This document shows positions 18,067 through 26,551 of a stretch of DNA of 64,000 nt, one piece after another. The notes under the pieces are model-generated. The model had not been told where the DNA came from and made no database searches. It saw only the letters and a program-made list of their open reading frames with translations. The translations under genes were made by a program, and so were the position numbers. Position 1 is the stretch's first letter. Each line of letters starts with the position of its first letter. Source of the DNA: Pararhizobium sp. IMCC3301 (GTDB lineage Bacteria; Pseudomonadota; Alphaproteobacteria; Rhizobiales; GCA-2746425); the NCBI RefSeq assembly GCF_030758315.1, contig NZ_CP132336.1, positions 1,116,001-1,180,000 of the forward strand, written 5' to 3'.

Positions 18067-18726
18067 TCAGTCCGTCGCTCTGGAAGCCAGTGCTAGTTTT
18101 CTCTCCATAGCGCTCCCAAAAAGCGACATGGGCCAACAAATGAAAAAGTAGATGATACCGACGATGCCGTAGACCAGCAGCGGCTGAAAAAGCAGGTTCG
18201 AAACGATCTGCCCGGCACGCGCCAGTTCTACGAAGCCCACGATTGCAGCCAGTGACGTTCCTTTGGTCAGCTGCACGGCAAACCCAATCGTCGCCGGCAG
18301 CGAGATCTTGAGCGCCTGCGGAAGAATGACGTCCCGCATGCGCGAAACATAACCAATGGCAAGCGCGTTCGAGGCTTCGGTCTGACCTGGCGGAATTGAC
18401 TGGATCGTCCCACGCCAAATATCCCCCAGAAAGGCACTGGCATGAGCGGTATAGGCAAGAGATACGGCCACCCACGCGTCGATGTTGAATTGCATCAATG
18501 CCAGGCCATAATAGACAACGAAGAGTTGCATCAGCAAAGGCGTGCCCTGGAAGAGGGCTATGTAGGCCCCAGCGATCCGTCGCACGATGGCAATCGGGCT
18601 GACCCGGGCAAGGGCGATGGCAAGTCCAATGATACCGCCGCCAACAAAGCTGATGAGCGTCAGCAGAACCGTCCACTTCAGCCCCTGGAGCAGAAAAAAC
18701 ATTTCGGGGAGGGCAAATTCGCGCAT
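18067..18726 (-). CDS. ABC transporter permease, polar amino acid type (1)
   Basis: The 219-residue protein is an inner-membrane HisM-type permease with about five helices. The coupling EAA-like loop reads TEASNALAIGYVSRMRDVILPQALKISLPATIG. ATG 18726 starts 9 bases after the preceding permease stop. It pairs with the upstream permease, as usual for two-permease polar amino acid systems. Confidence 0.9.
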   Translation of the reverse strand: MREFALPEMFFLLQGLKWTVLLTLISFVGGGIIGLAIALARVSPIAIVRRIAGAYIALFQGTPLLMQLFVVYYGLALMQFNIDAWVAVSLAYTAHASAFLGDIWRGTIQSIPPGQTEASNALAIGYVSRMRDVILPQALKISLPATIGFAVQLTKGTSLAAIVGFVELARAGQIVSNLLFQPLLVYGIVGIIYFFICWPMSLFGSAMERKLALASRATD

Positions 18727-18735
18727 CGCTTCCCC

Positions 18736-19431
18736 TTACTGATTGGGATAGTTGAAAAGACGCTGGCCCAGCATCGAGAGCATGCTCATGATCAGCCAGG
18801 AAATCAGCAGGTAGAGGCCAGTGATGGTGAAATACACTTCGAAACTTCGAAAGGTTTCAGACTCGATCCTTTGCGCATAATATGTCAGCTCGTTTGCTGA
18901 GATCGATGAGCAAACCGACGACGTTAGCGTGAGCAGAATGAATTGCGACGACAGCGCCGGGTAGATTGCGCGGAGCGCCGGTATCATCACGATATCGCGC
19001 AATATCTGAAGCTGGGACAGACCCAGTGCCGCTCCGGCCTCAATCTGGCCGCGCGGAATCGACTCCACTCCGCCTCTGATAATTTCTATTGAGTACGCAC
19101 CGCCATTGATAGAAAGAGCGATGAGTGCAGTTGTCGTCGGGCTCATGCGAAAACCAAGCAATGGCAGCGCAAAGAACAAGAAGAAAATCTGCACCAGAAA
19201 TGGTGTGTTGCGAATGGCCTCCACGAAGATGCGAACCGGCACGCGAAACACAGGTCGTGACGAGCGCTGCAGCGCCGCGCCGGCTATGCCGATACACAGC
19301 GCCAGAAAGATCGCTGCCGTAGACAATGCGAGCGTGAAGCCGACGCCATACATCAGATCGGTCCAGCGAGTCAGGACGACGCTAAAGTCCAGTTTGTACA
19401 ACGCTTTGTCCTTTCGATGAACTGTTGTCAT
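18736..19431 (-). CDS. ABC transporter permease, polar amino acid type (2)
   Basis: The protein has the same topology as its neighbour, with the coupling loop IEAGAALGLSQLQILRDIVMIPALRAIYPAL and the N-terminal VGFTLALSTAAIFLALCIGIAG helix. ATG 19431 (MTTVHRK) is taken as start; the frame is open to 19482. It lies in the same operon between the TIM-barrel gene and permease 1. Confidence 0.9.
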   Translation of the reverse strand: MTTVHRKDKALYKLDFSVVLTRWTDLMYGVGFTLALSTAAIFLALCIGIAGAALQRSSRPVFRVPVRIFVEAIRNTPFLVQIFFLFFALPLLGFRMSPTTTALIALSINGGAYSIEIIRGGVESIPRGQIEAGAALGLSQLQILRDIVMIPALRAIYPALSSQFILLTLTSSVCSSISANELTYYAQRIESETFRSFEVYFTITGLYLLISWLIMSMLSMLGQRLFNYPNQ

Positions 19432-19502
19432 CTGCTCGGTACGTTGCTTCGTTGGCCGAAGCTGAGCTTTCGCTGTTGGCAATCGGATGAGACATCATCG
19501 GT

Positions 19503-20366
19503 TCATTCAAACAGCTGCTTGAACAGGCCTATGGACTGACGGAAGCCATCCTCAAAATTTCCGTTGCCAGGATGGTAGACACTCTCGAAGGAAATGACGC
19601 CGTCGTAGTTGTCGGACCGCAATGCGTTGGCCAACGGTTGGAACTGGTTTGCCAACTGTCCCTCGCCCATGCGCCGCACTTCCAGGGTCGCTCGCGGGGT
19701 ATCGACCTTCACATCCTTTATGTGGATGTGCCCCAGATATCCGTCCCTTACTTCTTCGTAGCCATCGGGGAAGGCGCGTTCGTGACACCAGCAGTTGTTC
19801 GCCGGGTCCCAGAGGACTTTCAGCGTGTCTTTGGCATCCAGATCGTCAATCAGTTTGCGCGCAGTGTAGTTGGAATTCACCATTGTGCCGTTGCCGGTCT
19901 CGACAACCAGCGTCAAGCCTTCGCTCCGCGCCAACTCGACGGCAGGTGCGATCATTGGCGGCATTGTATCCCAGGCACCGTGAGCTATGTTCCATTTTTC
20001 GGCTCCGTTGCTGCCCCAAAGAATTTGCTCTTTTTTCTGGGTCATGATCCGGACTAGCGGCGAGCCTAACTCATGCGCCATGTCCATGACCCGTTTGAGG
20101 GCGTCCATATGTTTGACGTGAAGTTCGTCGCCGGGCCGGTTCGTTGTAGTCATGCCGGCAAAGACATGGCGTGATAGACAGGAAACCGGCTTGTCATGCT
20201 TTTCGAGCAGGGACTTTATGTCGGATATCTCCTGCTTGGAGTGATCGCCTACCTCCTTGTCGCCCACAAATTGCAGTTCGGCATATTCCAGTCCAAACTC
20301 ATCCATCACATTAAGTGCATGGGAAAGATCGCGGCTTACACCGTCGCAGATCAGGCCAAGTTTCAT
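19503..20366 (-). CDS. Sugar phosphate isomerase/epimerase-like TIM-barrel protein
   Basis: The 287-residue protein belongs to the xylose-isomerase-like AP endonuclease 2 superfamily. Likely metal ligands are in LVVETGNG, VLWDPANNCW, YLGHIHIKDVK and GVISFESVYH. Relatives isomerise, epimerise or dehydrate sugars and inositols in the cytoplasm. ATG 20366 lies 14 bases after the dehydrogenase stop. The operon context suggests one catabolic step for the ABC-imported compound; the exact reaction is unknown. Confidence 0.85.
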   Translation of the reverse strand: MKLGLICDGVSRDLSHALNVMDEFGLEYAELQFVGDKEVGDHSKQEISDIKSLLEKHDKPVSCLSRHVFAGMTTTNRPGDELHVKHMDALKRVMDMAHELGSPLVRIMTQKKEQILWGSNGAEKWNIAHGAWDTMPPMIAPAVELARSEGLTLVVETGNGTMVNSNYTARKLIDDLDAKDTLKVLWDPANNCWCHERAFPDGYEEVRDGYLGHIHIKDVKVDTPRATLEVRRMGEGQLANQFQPLANALRSDNYDGVISFESVYHPGNGNFEDGFRQSIGLFKQLFE

Positions 20367-20380
20367 TCCGATATTCCTCT

Positions 20381-21271
20381 TTAGCGGTGCAGTTCTGCGC
20401 CGACGATTTCTTCCATGATCCTGGTGCATACCCAATTGTCGCCCTGGGGATATCGGGTCTTTCCCTGGTGGAATATCTGCATTGCGGTTGATGCCATGAA
20501 CATCGGCACACCAAGTTCTTCAGCCATTCCAAGTGAAATTGTCAGGTCCTTGTGCATCGTACCGATGCCCGAACCAGTGCCCTCGAATTTGCGGTCAATG
20601 ATGTTGGCCAGTGCAGTGTTGGCAACGCCGCATCCGGCGCCACTGGTGGAAAACACGTCAAACAGTTTCTGACCGGAGACCCCCGCCTTTGCAGCCAGTG
20701 CTGCAGCCTCGAATGTTGCACCAAAAATTGAGCCGATTAGGGATTGCAGGCAGGACTTCATGACCTGCCCATCGCCGGCGCGTTCACCCACACGATGGAT
20801 AGTCTTGGAGACCGCTTCCATGACCGGTCTGAACTCGTCGAGGGCATCAGATTTGCCCGCCGCCATCATGGTCAGCGAGCCGTTCTGTGCACCAGGAAAC
20901 CCTCCCGAGACAGGGCTGTCGATCAATATGATGCCCGAACCTTCGATTGCATCGCCTAGTTCACGCGCTTCACTTGGCTTGATGGTTGCGGTCAGAATCA
21001 CCGCGCCGCCGCTTGGCATGTGGCTGACGAGCCCTTCCGGACCAAGGATAACAGCCTTGGCCTGACTGCCATTCATGACCATAACGAAGACCGCTTCGCT
21101 GTCGGCACCAAGCTGAGCAACGCTGTTCGCTGGTTTGCCGCCCATCTCTATAAATGCTGCCATTCGTGCAGCATCCAGATCCAGACCCGTTGTCTCAAAA
21201 CCATTCTTGATCAGATTCTTTGCAAGACCGCTGCCCATGTCACCGAGCCCCACCACGCCTACTCTTTTCAT
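20381..21271 (-). CDS. NAD(P)-dependent dehydrogenase, 3-hydroxyisobutyrate family
   Basis: The 296-residue protein has an N-terminal Rossmann motif GLGDMGSGLAKNL, the substrate loop DSPVSGGFPGAQNG and a catalytic Lys in GDGQVMKSCLQ. The usual Asn three residues after the Lys is not seen, which may alter substrate choice. Family members oxidise beta-hydroxyacids such as tartronate semialdehyde or L-threonate derivatives. ATG 21271 follows CGGAGA. It is first gene of the ABC operon, divergent from the LacI gene. Confidence 0.88.
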   Translation of the reverse strand: MKRVGVVGLGDMGSGLAKNLIKNGFETTGLDLDAARMAAFIEMGGKPANSVAQLGADSEAVFVMVMNGSQAKAVILGPEGLVSHMPSGGAVILTATIKPSEARELGDAIEGSGIILIDSPVSGGFPGAQNGSLTMMAAGKSDALDEFRPVMEAVSKTIHRVGERAGDGQVMKSCLQSLIGSIFGATFEAAALAAKAGVSGQKLFDVFSTSGAGCGVANTALANIIDRKFEGTGSGIGTMHKDLTISLGMAEELGVPMFMASTAMQIFHQGKTRYPQGDNWVCTRIMEEIVGAELHR

Positions 21272-21304
21272 GCAAATCTCCGTTGCCAATTATAATAATG
21301 CCCT

Positions 21305-21359
21305 ATTTGATGATTTGGGTATAATTATGATTCATCATATTGTCAATTTATCATCAAAT
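21305..21359. promoter_or_regulatory. Palindromic operator region between LacI gene and ABC operon
   Basis: ATTTGATGAT (21305-21314) and its exact complement ATCATCAAAT (21350-21359) flank a central palindrome TATGATTCATCATA (21326-21339). The three TGAT/ATCA elements lie just upstream of the dehydrogenase start at 21271. The divergent LacI protein is the obvious candidate binder. The region is AT-rich and likely holds the operon promoter. Confidence 0.65.
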
Positions 21360-21536
21360 GAGCACTATTTATACACGTCATTGACATCATTCCTCCATCT
21401 TGCTAGAGCGATTTGTTGCCTGCGCGCAGGAGGGGATAACTGGAGGGTCGCTTGAATTACAGGAGTTCACCGGTCCTTGATGCCTTGTCGTGACAAATAA
21501 AAATCACTTGCAGATCGCCGATTTGAAGGCTCTTTG

Positions 21537-22568
21537 ATGGGACAAAACAACAGACCTCGCGCACTTGACATCGCGCTAAAAGCCGGGCTCAGCACATCCA
21601 CAGTGGATCGGGTGCTTAATGGGCGCGGGCGCGTAAGTACGAAGGCGGTTCGGTTGGTAATGGAAGCCAGATCGGATCTCGAGCAACAAGTCAGCCCGGT
21701 TTCTTCATTGACTGACTTGATCGAAGTAATTCTTCCGGAAAATGCAGGCAATTCCACGCGCTATCTAGGGGCCTTTTTTCGCCTTGCAGGCCACCGAAGC
21801 GGTGTAGCGATAAAAGTAAACTGGGTTGATCGGATGAACCCAGCGGCGTTAAGCGCAGCCCTGCTTGGGGCTTTGGAGCGCCGCCCACAGGGCGTTGCGT
21901 TCCAGGCACTGGACCATCCGCTGGTACACGAAGCAGTTGCCAAGCTGCGCTCGGAAGGCATGCGGCTGACGACAATTGTCTCCGACTTGACTGGCGAGGG
22001 TGTAGGTTATGTGGGCATGGACAACCGAGCGGCCGGGCGTACCGCGGCGCTTCTGATGGGCAACTATTGCATCGGCAGCGGCTCAGTCGCCATCGTTTGG
22101 AGTGGCCAGCTCTCGCGCGCTCACGAGGAGCGGGAATCCGGATTTCGCGCCCTTATGCGTGCCGAATTCCCTGCTATGATGGTGAAAGACATCAACAGCG
22201 GCAACGACCAGCCTGAAGAAAACTTCCGTCTGATTCAGGAGCTACTGGAGAGTGACAAATCTGTGGCCGGCATCTACTGCGTCGGTGCAGGTCCGTCAGC
22301 GATTGTTGAAGCCGTGAAGGCAGCCAACCAAATCAACCGAATAAAAATCTTCGCGCACAATCTCACCCACGTTACCCGTGCCCATCTGCTTGCCTCCGAG
22401 ATCGATATCGTCATCCACCAGAGCATGCAGGAAATCGCGGACCGGGCACTCGCTGAGATATTGTCCGGCAATCCGATCAGTCGGCATGCAGTCGCCACAC
22501 ACGTCATCACACGAGAAAACGCGCTTCAACATCTTGATATAAATGCAATCAGCGACTGGTTGGATTGA
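21537..22568 (+). CDS. LacI-family transcriptional regulator
   Basis: The 343-residue protein has the LacI HTH (DIALKAGLSTSTVDRVLNGRGRVSTKAV) followed by a periplasmic-binding-like effector domain of the type-1 group. ATG 21537 is adjacent to a TTG at 21534. It is divergent from the ABC/dehydrogenase operon and upstream of two Gfo/Idh/MocA genes on the same strand, so it could control both arms through the shared palindromes. Confidence 0.9.
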   Translation: MGQNNRPRALDIALKAGLSTSTVDRVLNGRGRVSTKAVRLVMEARSDLEQQVSPVSSLTDLIEVILPENAGNSTRYLGAFFRLAGHRSGVAIKVNWVDRMNPAALSAALLGALERRPQGVAFQALDHPLVHEAVAKLRSEGMRLTTIVSDLTGEGVGYVGMDNRAAGRTAALLMGNYCIGSGSVAIVWSGQLSRAHEERESGFRALMRAEFPAMMVKDINSGNDQPEENFRLIQELLESDKSVAGIYCVGAGPSAIVEAVKAANQINRIKIFAHNLTHVTRAHLLASEIDIVIHQSMQEIADRALAEILSGNPISRHAVATHVITRENALQHLDINAISDWLD

Positions 22569-22740
22569 GGATGCCAAAAAACCCTTTCGCGGAGCGCTCG
22601 AGACAAACCGCTGCTCAACTTTGACGCACCAAATGATGAATTGGGTGAGCCGAAAATGACAGGCTCGCTGGCGCAGTTTGCAACAACAATTGTCCAGGAA
22701 CTGCTTACTCGGCTTTCCTCAAAATAAGCGGCAATCTCCC

Positions 22741-23907
22741 ATGACCCAGTACTATGCCGGAAAAGCACACAGAATACCTTTTGCTATGATCGGCGGCGGC
22801 TTTGGTTCGGCAGTCGGTGTCAGTCACCGTGATGCGGCCCAGATGGGAGGTGTCTTCGAGCTTCAGGCAGGCGTGTTCTCGTCAGACCCAAAGCGCGGCC
22901 GTGAGTTTGGCGAAACAGTCGGTGTCGCTTCACAGCGATGCTATGCAACCGTCCAGGAGCTGGTGCAACACGAATCCGGCAGGAAGGACGGGGTCCGCCT
23001 CGCAACGATCGTTACTCCTAACGCCCTGCACGCCCCTGCCGCGCGAACGCTCATGGAGGGCGGAATCCATGTCATGTGCGAAAAACCAATGGCCATATCT
23101 CGCGCCGAGGCTGTGGAGCTTCGCTCAATTGCAGGCCAACGGGGATTGGTGTTTGCACTGGCACATGCATATTCGGGCTATGCGATGGTGCACGAGGCTC
23201 GCGCGCTGGTCGCACAAGGTGCCATCGGTCGGGTCGTCATGCTCCAGGCTCAATATGCGTCCGGATGGGCCAGTCTTCCCATTGGCAAGGATGCAAAGCG
23301 TGGAGCGCTCTGGCGGACTGACCCGGCACAAGCCGGCCCGTCAAGCGTGCTTGGCGATCTTGGCACCCATGTCCACCATCTTACCCGATTCATTACCGGA
23401 CTTGAGATCACGGAAGTCGCGGCCGAACTGACCTCGATAGTTCCTGGCCGCACCGTCGACGATACGGCCGAAATCCTGTTGCGGTTCGACAATGGCGCAT
23501 GCGGAATGATGTGGGTCACTATGGCCGCTGCCGGCAATGGAAACGAACTTGGTATAAAAGTTTTCGGAGAGAGTGGTCAGATAGCGTGGGAGCAAGAAAC
23601 ACCAGACATTCTGACCATTCGGCATGTGGATGGAACCGCCGAATTGCGTCGACGCGCTATTGTGACCAATTCAGTGTCTGCCACGATGGCACGTCGACGG
23701 CCAGGGCAGCCAGAGGGCTTTGTCGACGCTTTCGCAAATCTTTATCGTAACGTGGCCCGCCACCTGGATACCCAGAGCACAGCCTGTATGGATGCCCTGC
23801 CGGTCATTCCCGATGCCCGTGATGGAGTCTTCGGCATGGCGTTCATCGAGGCAGCAGTCGCATCCTCCAGCAATGGCGCGGCCTGGACCAAAATTCAAGG
23901 AGATTGA
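22741..23907 (+). CDS. Gfo/Idh/MocA-family oxidoreductase (1)
   Basis: The 388-residue protein has the N-terminal NAD(P)-binding motif (AMIGGGFGSAVGVSHRDAA), the family CEKPMA signature and the His-containing DLGTHVHHLTRF helix. Relatives oxidise sugars, inositols or their derivatives. ATG 22741 gives the usual N-terminus; the frame upstream to 22678 does not. It overlaps the ribosome site of the next oxidoreductase, so the two are cotranscribed. Confidence 0.88.
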   Translation: MTQYYAGKAHRIPFAMIGGGFGSAVGVSHRDAAQMGGVFELQAGVFSSDPKRGREFGETVGVASQRCYATVQELVQHESGRKDGVRLATIVTPNALHAPAARTLMEGGIHVMCEKPMAISRAEAVELRSIAGQRGLVFALAHAYSGYAMVHEARALVAQGAIGRVVMLQAQYASGWASLPIGKDAKRGALWRTDPAQAGPSSVLGDLGTHVHHLTRFITGLEITEVAAELTSIVPGRTVDDTAEILLRFDNGACGMMWVTMAAAGNGNELGIKVFGESGQIAWEQETPDILTIRHVDGTAELRRRAIVTNSVSATMARRRPGQPEGFVDAFANLYRNVARHLDTQSTACMDALPVIPDARDGVFGMAFIEAAVASSSNGAAWTKIQGD

Positions 23908-23909
23908 CT

Positions 23910-24917
23910 ATGAGTGACGGTTTGGGCATCGCTGTGGTCGGCGCGGGTTTTATTGGAAACGTGCATTCAAAATGCACCCACGAAAATCCACGCACACGCA
24001 TTTCCGCCGTTTTCGACACCAATGCAGAAGCCTCTGGGCTGCTCGCGGTTAAATATTCAGCCAGGCATGCCACGTCACTGGATGACGCCATCGCCGACGC
24101 TGACTTGGTCATCATCGGCACGCCAACGAACACCCATGGCGATATCGCTCGGCTCTGCATCAAGAAAAAGACGCCATTCCTTTGCGAGAAGCCGCTCGAT
24201 ATTGATTTGCAATCCGCAATGCTCACTGCCCGGTTGGCCGCAGAGGCAGGTGTGTTCGCTGGAATGGGATTGAACCGCAGATTCGATGGCCAGTATCAAG
24301 CACTTCATGAGGCAATCGGCAGCGGTGATCTGGGAAAGGTCGAGATCATCCTGATGACATCGCGTACCCAGTCTCTTCCACCAATGGAATATATCGCCAA
24401 ATCGGGCGGGCAACTTCGCGACAAGGGCGCGCACTGGTTCGATATGCTTTGCTGGCTAACGCGTGAACGTCCAAAGGAGATTTTTGTGCATGGCAGCTGC
24501 CTTATTGACAAGCGATTTGCTGAACATGGAGACGTGGATACAGCGACAATATCGATTGAAATGGAGAGCGGTGCCCTTTGCCAAATGAATTTCAGCCGCC
24601 GCACCGCCTATGGATATGACGAGCGGGTCGAGATTGCAGGATCAACTGGCATGATGCAGGCCTGCCCTCCTATCCCGATTAACGTGCATCATTTCCATGG
24701 CGACAAGATCACACAATGTGGCCTGCATCCAGATTGGTATTCACGCATCCAGGGTACCTACCCCGCCCAGCTCGATGCCCTGGTCGACGCGGTAGAGGGA
24801 AAGGGCGAATTCCCCAGCTTGATCGATGGCCTTGTGGCCGAAACCATTGCGGTGGCTGGCAACAAATCGTTAGAGCAGCGAATGCCTGTCTCCATTCTGT
24901 ACGATTTTGACATTTAG
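23910..24917 (+). CDS. Gfo/Idh/MocA-family oxidoreductase (2)
   Basis: The 335-residue protein has VVGAGFIGNVHSKC for cofactor binding, the CEKPLD signature and RDKGAHWFDMLCW with the catalytic-region His; it resembles inositol 2-dehydrogenases. ATG 23910 lies 2 bases after the previous stop and has GGAG upstream. With its neighbour it could form a sequential oxidation/reduction pair acting on the imported compound. Confidence 0.88.
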   Translation: MSDGLGIAVVGAGFIGNVHSKCTHENPRTRISAVFDTNAEASGLLAVKYSARHATSLDDAIADADLVIIGTPTNTHGDIARLCIKKKTPFLCEKPLDIDLQSAMLTARLAAEAGVFAGMGLNRRFDGQYQALHEAIGSGDLGKVEIILMTSRTQSLPPMEYIAKSGGQLRDKGAHWFDMLCWLTRERPKEIFVHGSCLIDKRFAEHGDVDTATISIEMESGALCQMNFSRRTAYGYDERVEIAGSTGMMQACPPIPINVHHFHGDKITQCGLHPDWYSRIQGTYPAQLDALVDAVEGKGEFPSLIDGLVAETIAVAGNKSLEQRMPVSILYDFDI

Positions 24918-24967
24918 GAATTGAATCAGGGAACCGATTTGACGGGATCAGACACGATGCCTGACGC

Positions 24968-25126
24968 CTATCTCCGATTAAAGTTGGAATACCAATCAAC
25001 GCTATCTGTCACACAGTGGTCTTCAGCGTCACGGTTGTTTTCAACAATCAGCACCTCGTGGCGCTCCTTGGAAATATCAATGGCGACCAGAACGGGAGCG
25101 GTCCGTGCAATTAGGATATCGGTCAT
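24968..25126 (-). pseudogene. N-terminal remnant of an IS110-family transposase
   Basis: The frame from ATG 25126 reads VLVAIDISKERHEVLIVENNRD, the start of the IS110 DEDD domain, then stops within about 50 residues. The remainder of the element is missing. It lies between the catabolic island and the polysaccharide locus and next to a dehydrogenase remnant, marking a deletion boundary. Confidence 0.7.
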
Positions 25127-25188
25127 TGTCGGTCTCCTTTGCAGTGTGGTTTGTGCAAAACCACTAAAGAGACCTGAGGCTCGGCTGT

Positions 25189-25281
25189 ATGGATGATGCA
25201 AGCTATATCACCGGCCAGACCATTTATGCCGATTGCGGCCGCCTGGCGCTGAATTATACCGTCGCGGTGGGTGACGGGTAG
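25189..25281 (+). pseudogene. C-terminal remnant of a short-chain dehydrogenase
   Basis: The plus strand encodes DDASYITGQTIYADCGRLALNYT and stops at TAG 25279-25281. This is the usual C-terminus of glucose-1-dehydrogenase-like SDR proteins (SYITGQTIYVDGG form). No upstream SDR sequence remains; it abuts the IS110 remnant. It is antisense to the last codons of the O-antigen polymerase-like gene. Confidence 0.7.
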
Positions 25282-26551
25282 CGTCGACGTGCTGGGCATC
25301 GCCATTGTCCTTCCTTTGCGATTGGCCTATCGCATGGCCATCGTTTTCAGGGTCGGATTTTGACAACAAAATGGCTGCCAGATAGGCGAGGGAAACCGCA
25401 ATAGCCATAGTACGAAGTGGATAGTCGACCAGACTGTGCAGAGCGATTCCGAGCATCGACAGGAATGCGGCTTCCGCCAGGGGTGAGCGCGTCATATGGC
25501 GGGCACAAGTGATCAGAACAGCGGCGATCAACAGGGCACCTGCAACTCCCGTTTCAAGGACAAACTCCAGATAATCATTATGAGCATGGTTGATGTATGA
25601 GTTTATGATATCCGAGGTTTGCTCATAGGCCGGATAGACAAGTGGAAATGTGCCGAGTCCGGAGCCCGTCACCCAGACGTCTTTAATCGCACTCCATGTG
25701 GTCGCAAATATCGCCGGACGCAACTCGCTGTCGAGCGATGAATCGACCCCAAAACCGGCTGCTGCTGCGACAAGTCCCAACAGGCCGGCCGCAAGGGCGC
25801 CCGCCGCAGTGCCTCGCGTCCGCTTGCGCCGCATGAACCAGAGCAGTGAAACCAGGCTCAAAATCGTCACGAAAGCCATTCCGGCGCGCGATCCGACTGC
25901 AAAAAGGAACGCCACAATCAGGACCGCCAAAAATACAAAGAGGACAATGTGGCGGTGGCGCACCAACAGAGTGAAGGCCAGGAGTGGAATCATCATGAAT
26001 ACCAGGCTGGAGAGGTGATTTTCATTGGCAAAGAGACCTGAGCGGATTGTGAACGGAAGCAGACCGTCAATTGCGATCTGTTTTCCATAAGAAAGCTGAA
26101 CTATTCCCACCAGCATGTTGACAAATAAGCCGATATAGAAAACCGGCAGGCACCGTCTCAGATCATGATCGGAAAATCGGGCCAGAAACAGGAAGAACCC
26201 CACTGCGCAGAGTGCAAACAGCCCGGACTCCAGACTTCGGTGCGGCGCTGGTGAGAAGAAGGACCATGATGATGCGCCACTGGGTTCCAGTGGGTACGGT
26301 ATCGAACGCAGGACTGGAATAAACTGCATAAGGACCAGAACGAAGGCCGCAATTGCGATGAAACGTCCCGTTAGCGTTAGCCGATTGCTGCTGAATCCCG
26401 CAACACCGACTATCAGAGCGGGCAGTGAGAGGAATTCAACAAGATGGTCAGTCCAAAGTCCTTGGTCCGTTCCGCCGCCAATGATGAGCGCCGTCAGAAT
26501 AACGAAACCGGCGTAGTAAACCGGCATGGAGCGGTTCAGGTGCCGGGTCAT
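25208..26551 (-). CDS. O-antigen ligase/polymerase-like membrane protein
   Basis: The 447-residue protein has about ten to twelve membrane helices and the Wzy_C signature GSGLGTFPLVYPAYEQ...HAHNDYLEFVLETGVAGALL. Such proteins polymerise or ligate lipid-linked repeat units at the periplasmic face. ATG 26551 directly follows the TPR gene stop. The polar tail after the last helix (about residues 400-447) is partly encoded by sequence antisense to a dehydrogenase remnant, so the original C-terminus may have been replaced during a rearrangement. Confidence 0.85.
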   Translation of the reverse strand: MTRHLNRSMPVYYAGFVILTALIIGGGTDQGLWTDHLVEFLSLPALIVGVAGFSSNRLTLTGRFIAIAAFVLVLMQFIPVLRSIPYPLEPSGASSWSFFSPAPHRSLESGLFALCAVGFFLFLARFSDHDLRRCLPVFYIGLFVNMLVGIVQLSYGKQIAIDGLLPFTIRSGLFANENHLSSLVFMMIPLLAFTLLVRHRHIVLFVFLAVLIVAFLFAVGSRAGMAFVTILSLVSLLWFMRRKRTRGTAAGALAAGLLGLVAAAAGFGVDSSLDSELRPAIFATTWSAIKDVWVTGSGLGTFPLVYPAYEQTSDIINSYINHAHNDYLEFVLETGVAGALLIAAVLITCARHMTRSPLAEAAFLSMLGIALHSLVDYPLRTMAIAVSLAYLAAILLSKSDPENDGHAIGQSQRKDNGDAQHVDATRHPPRRYNSAPGGRNRHKWSGR

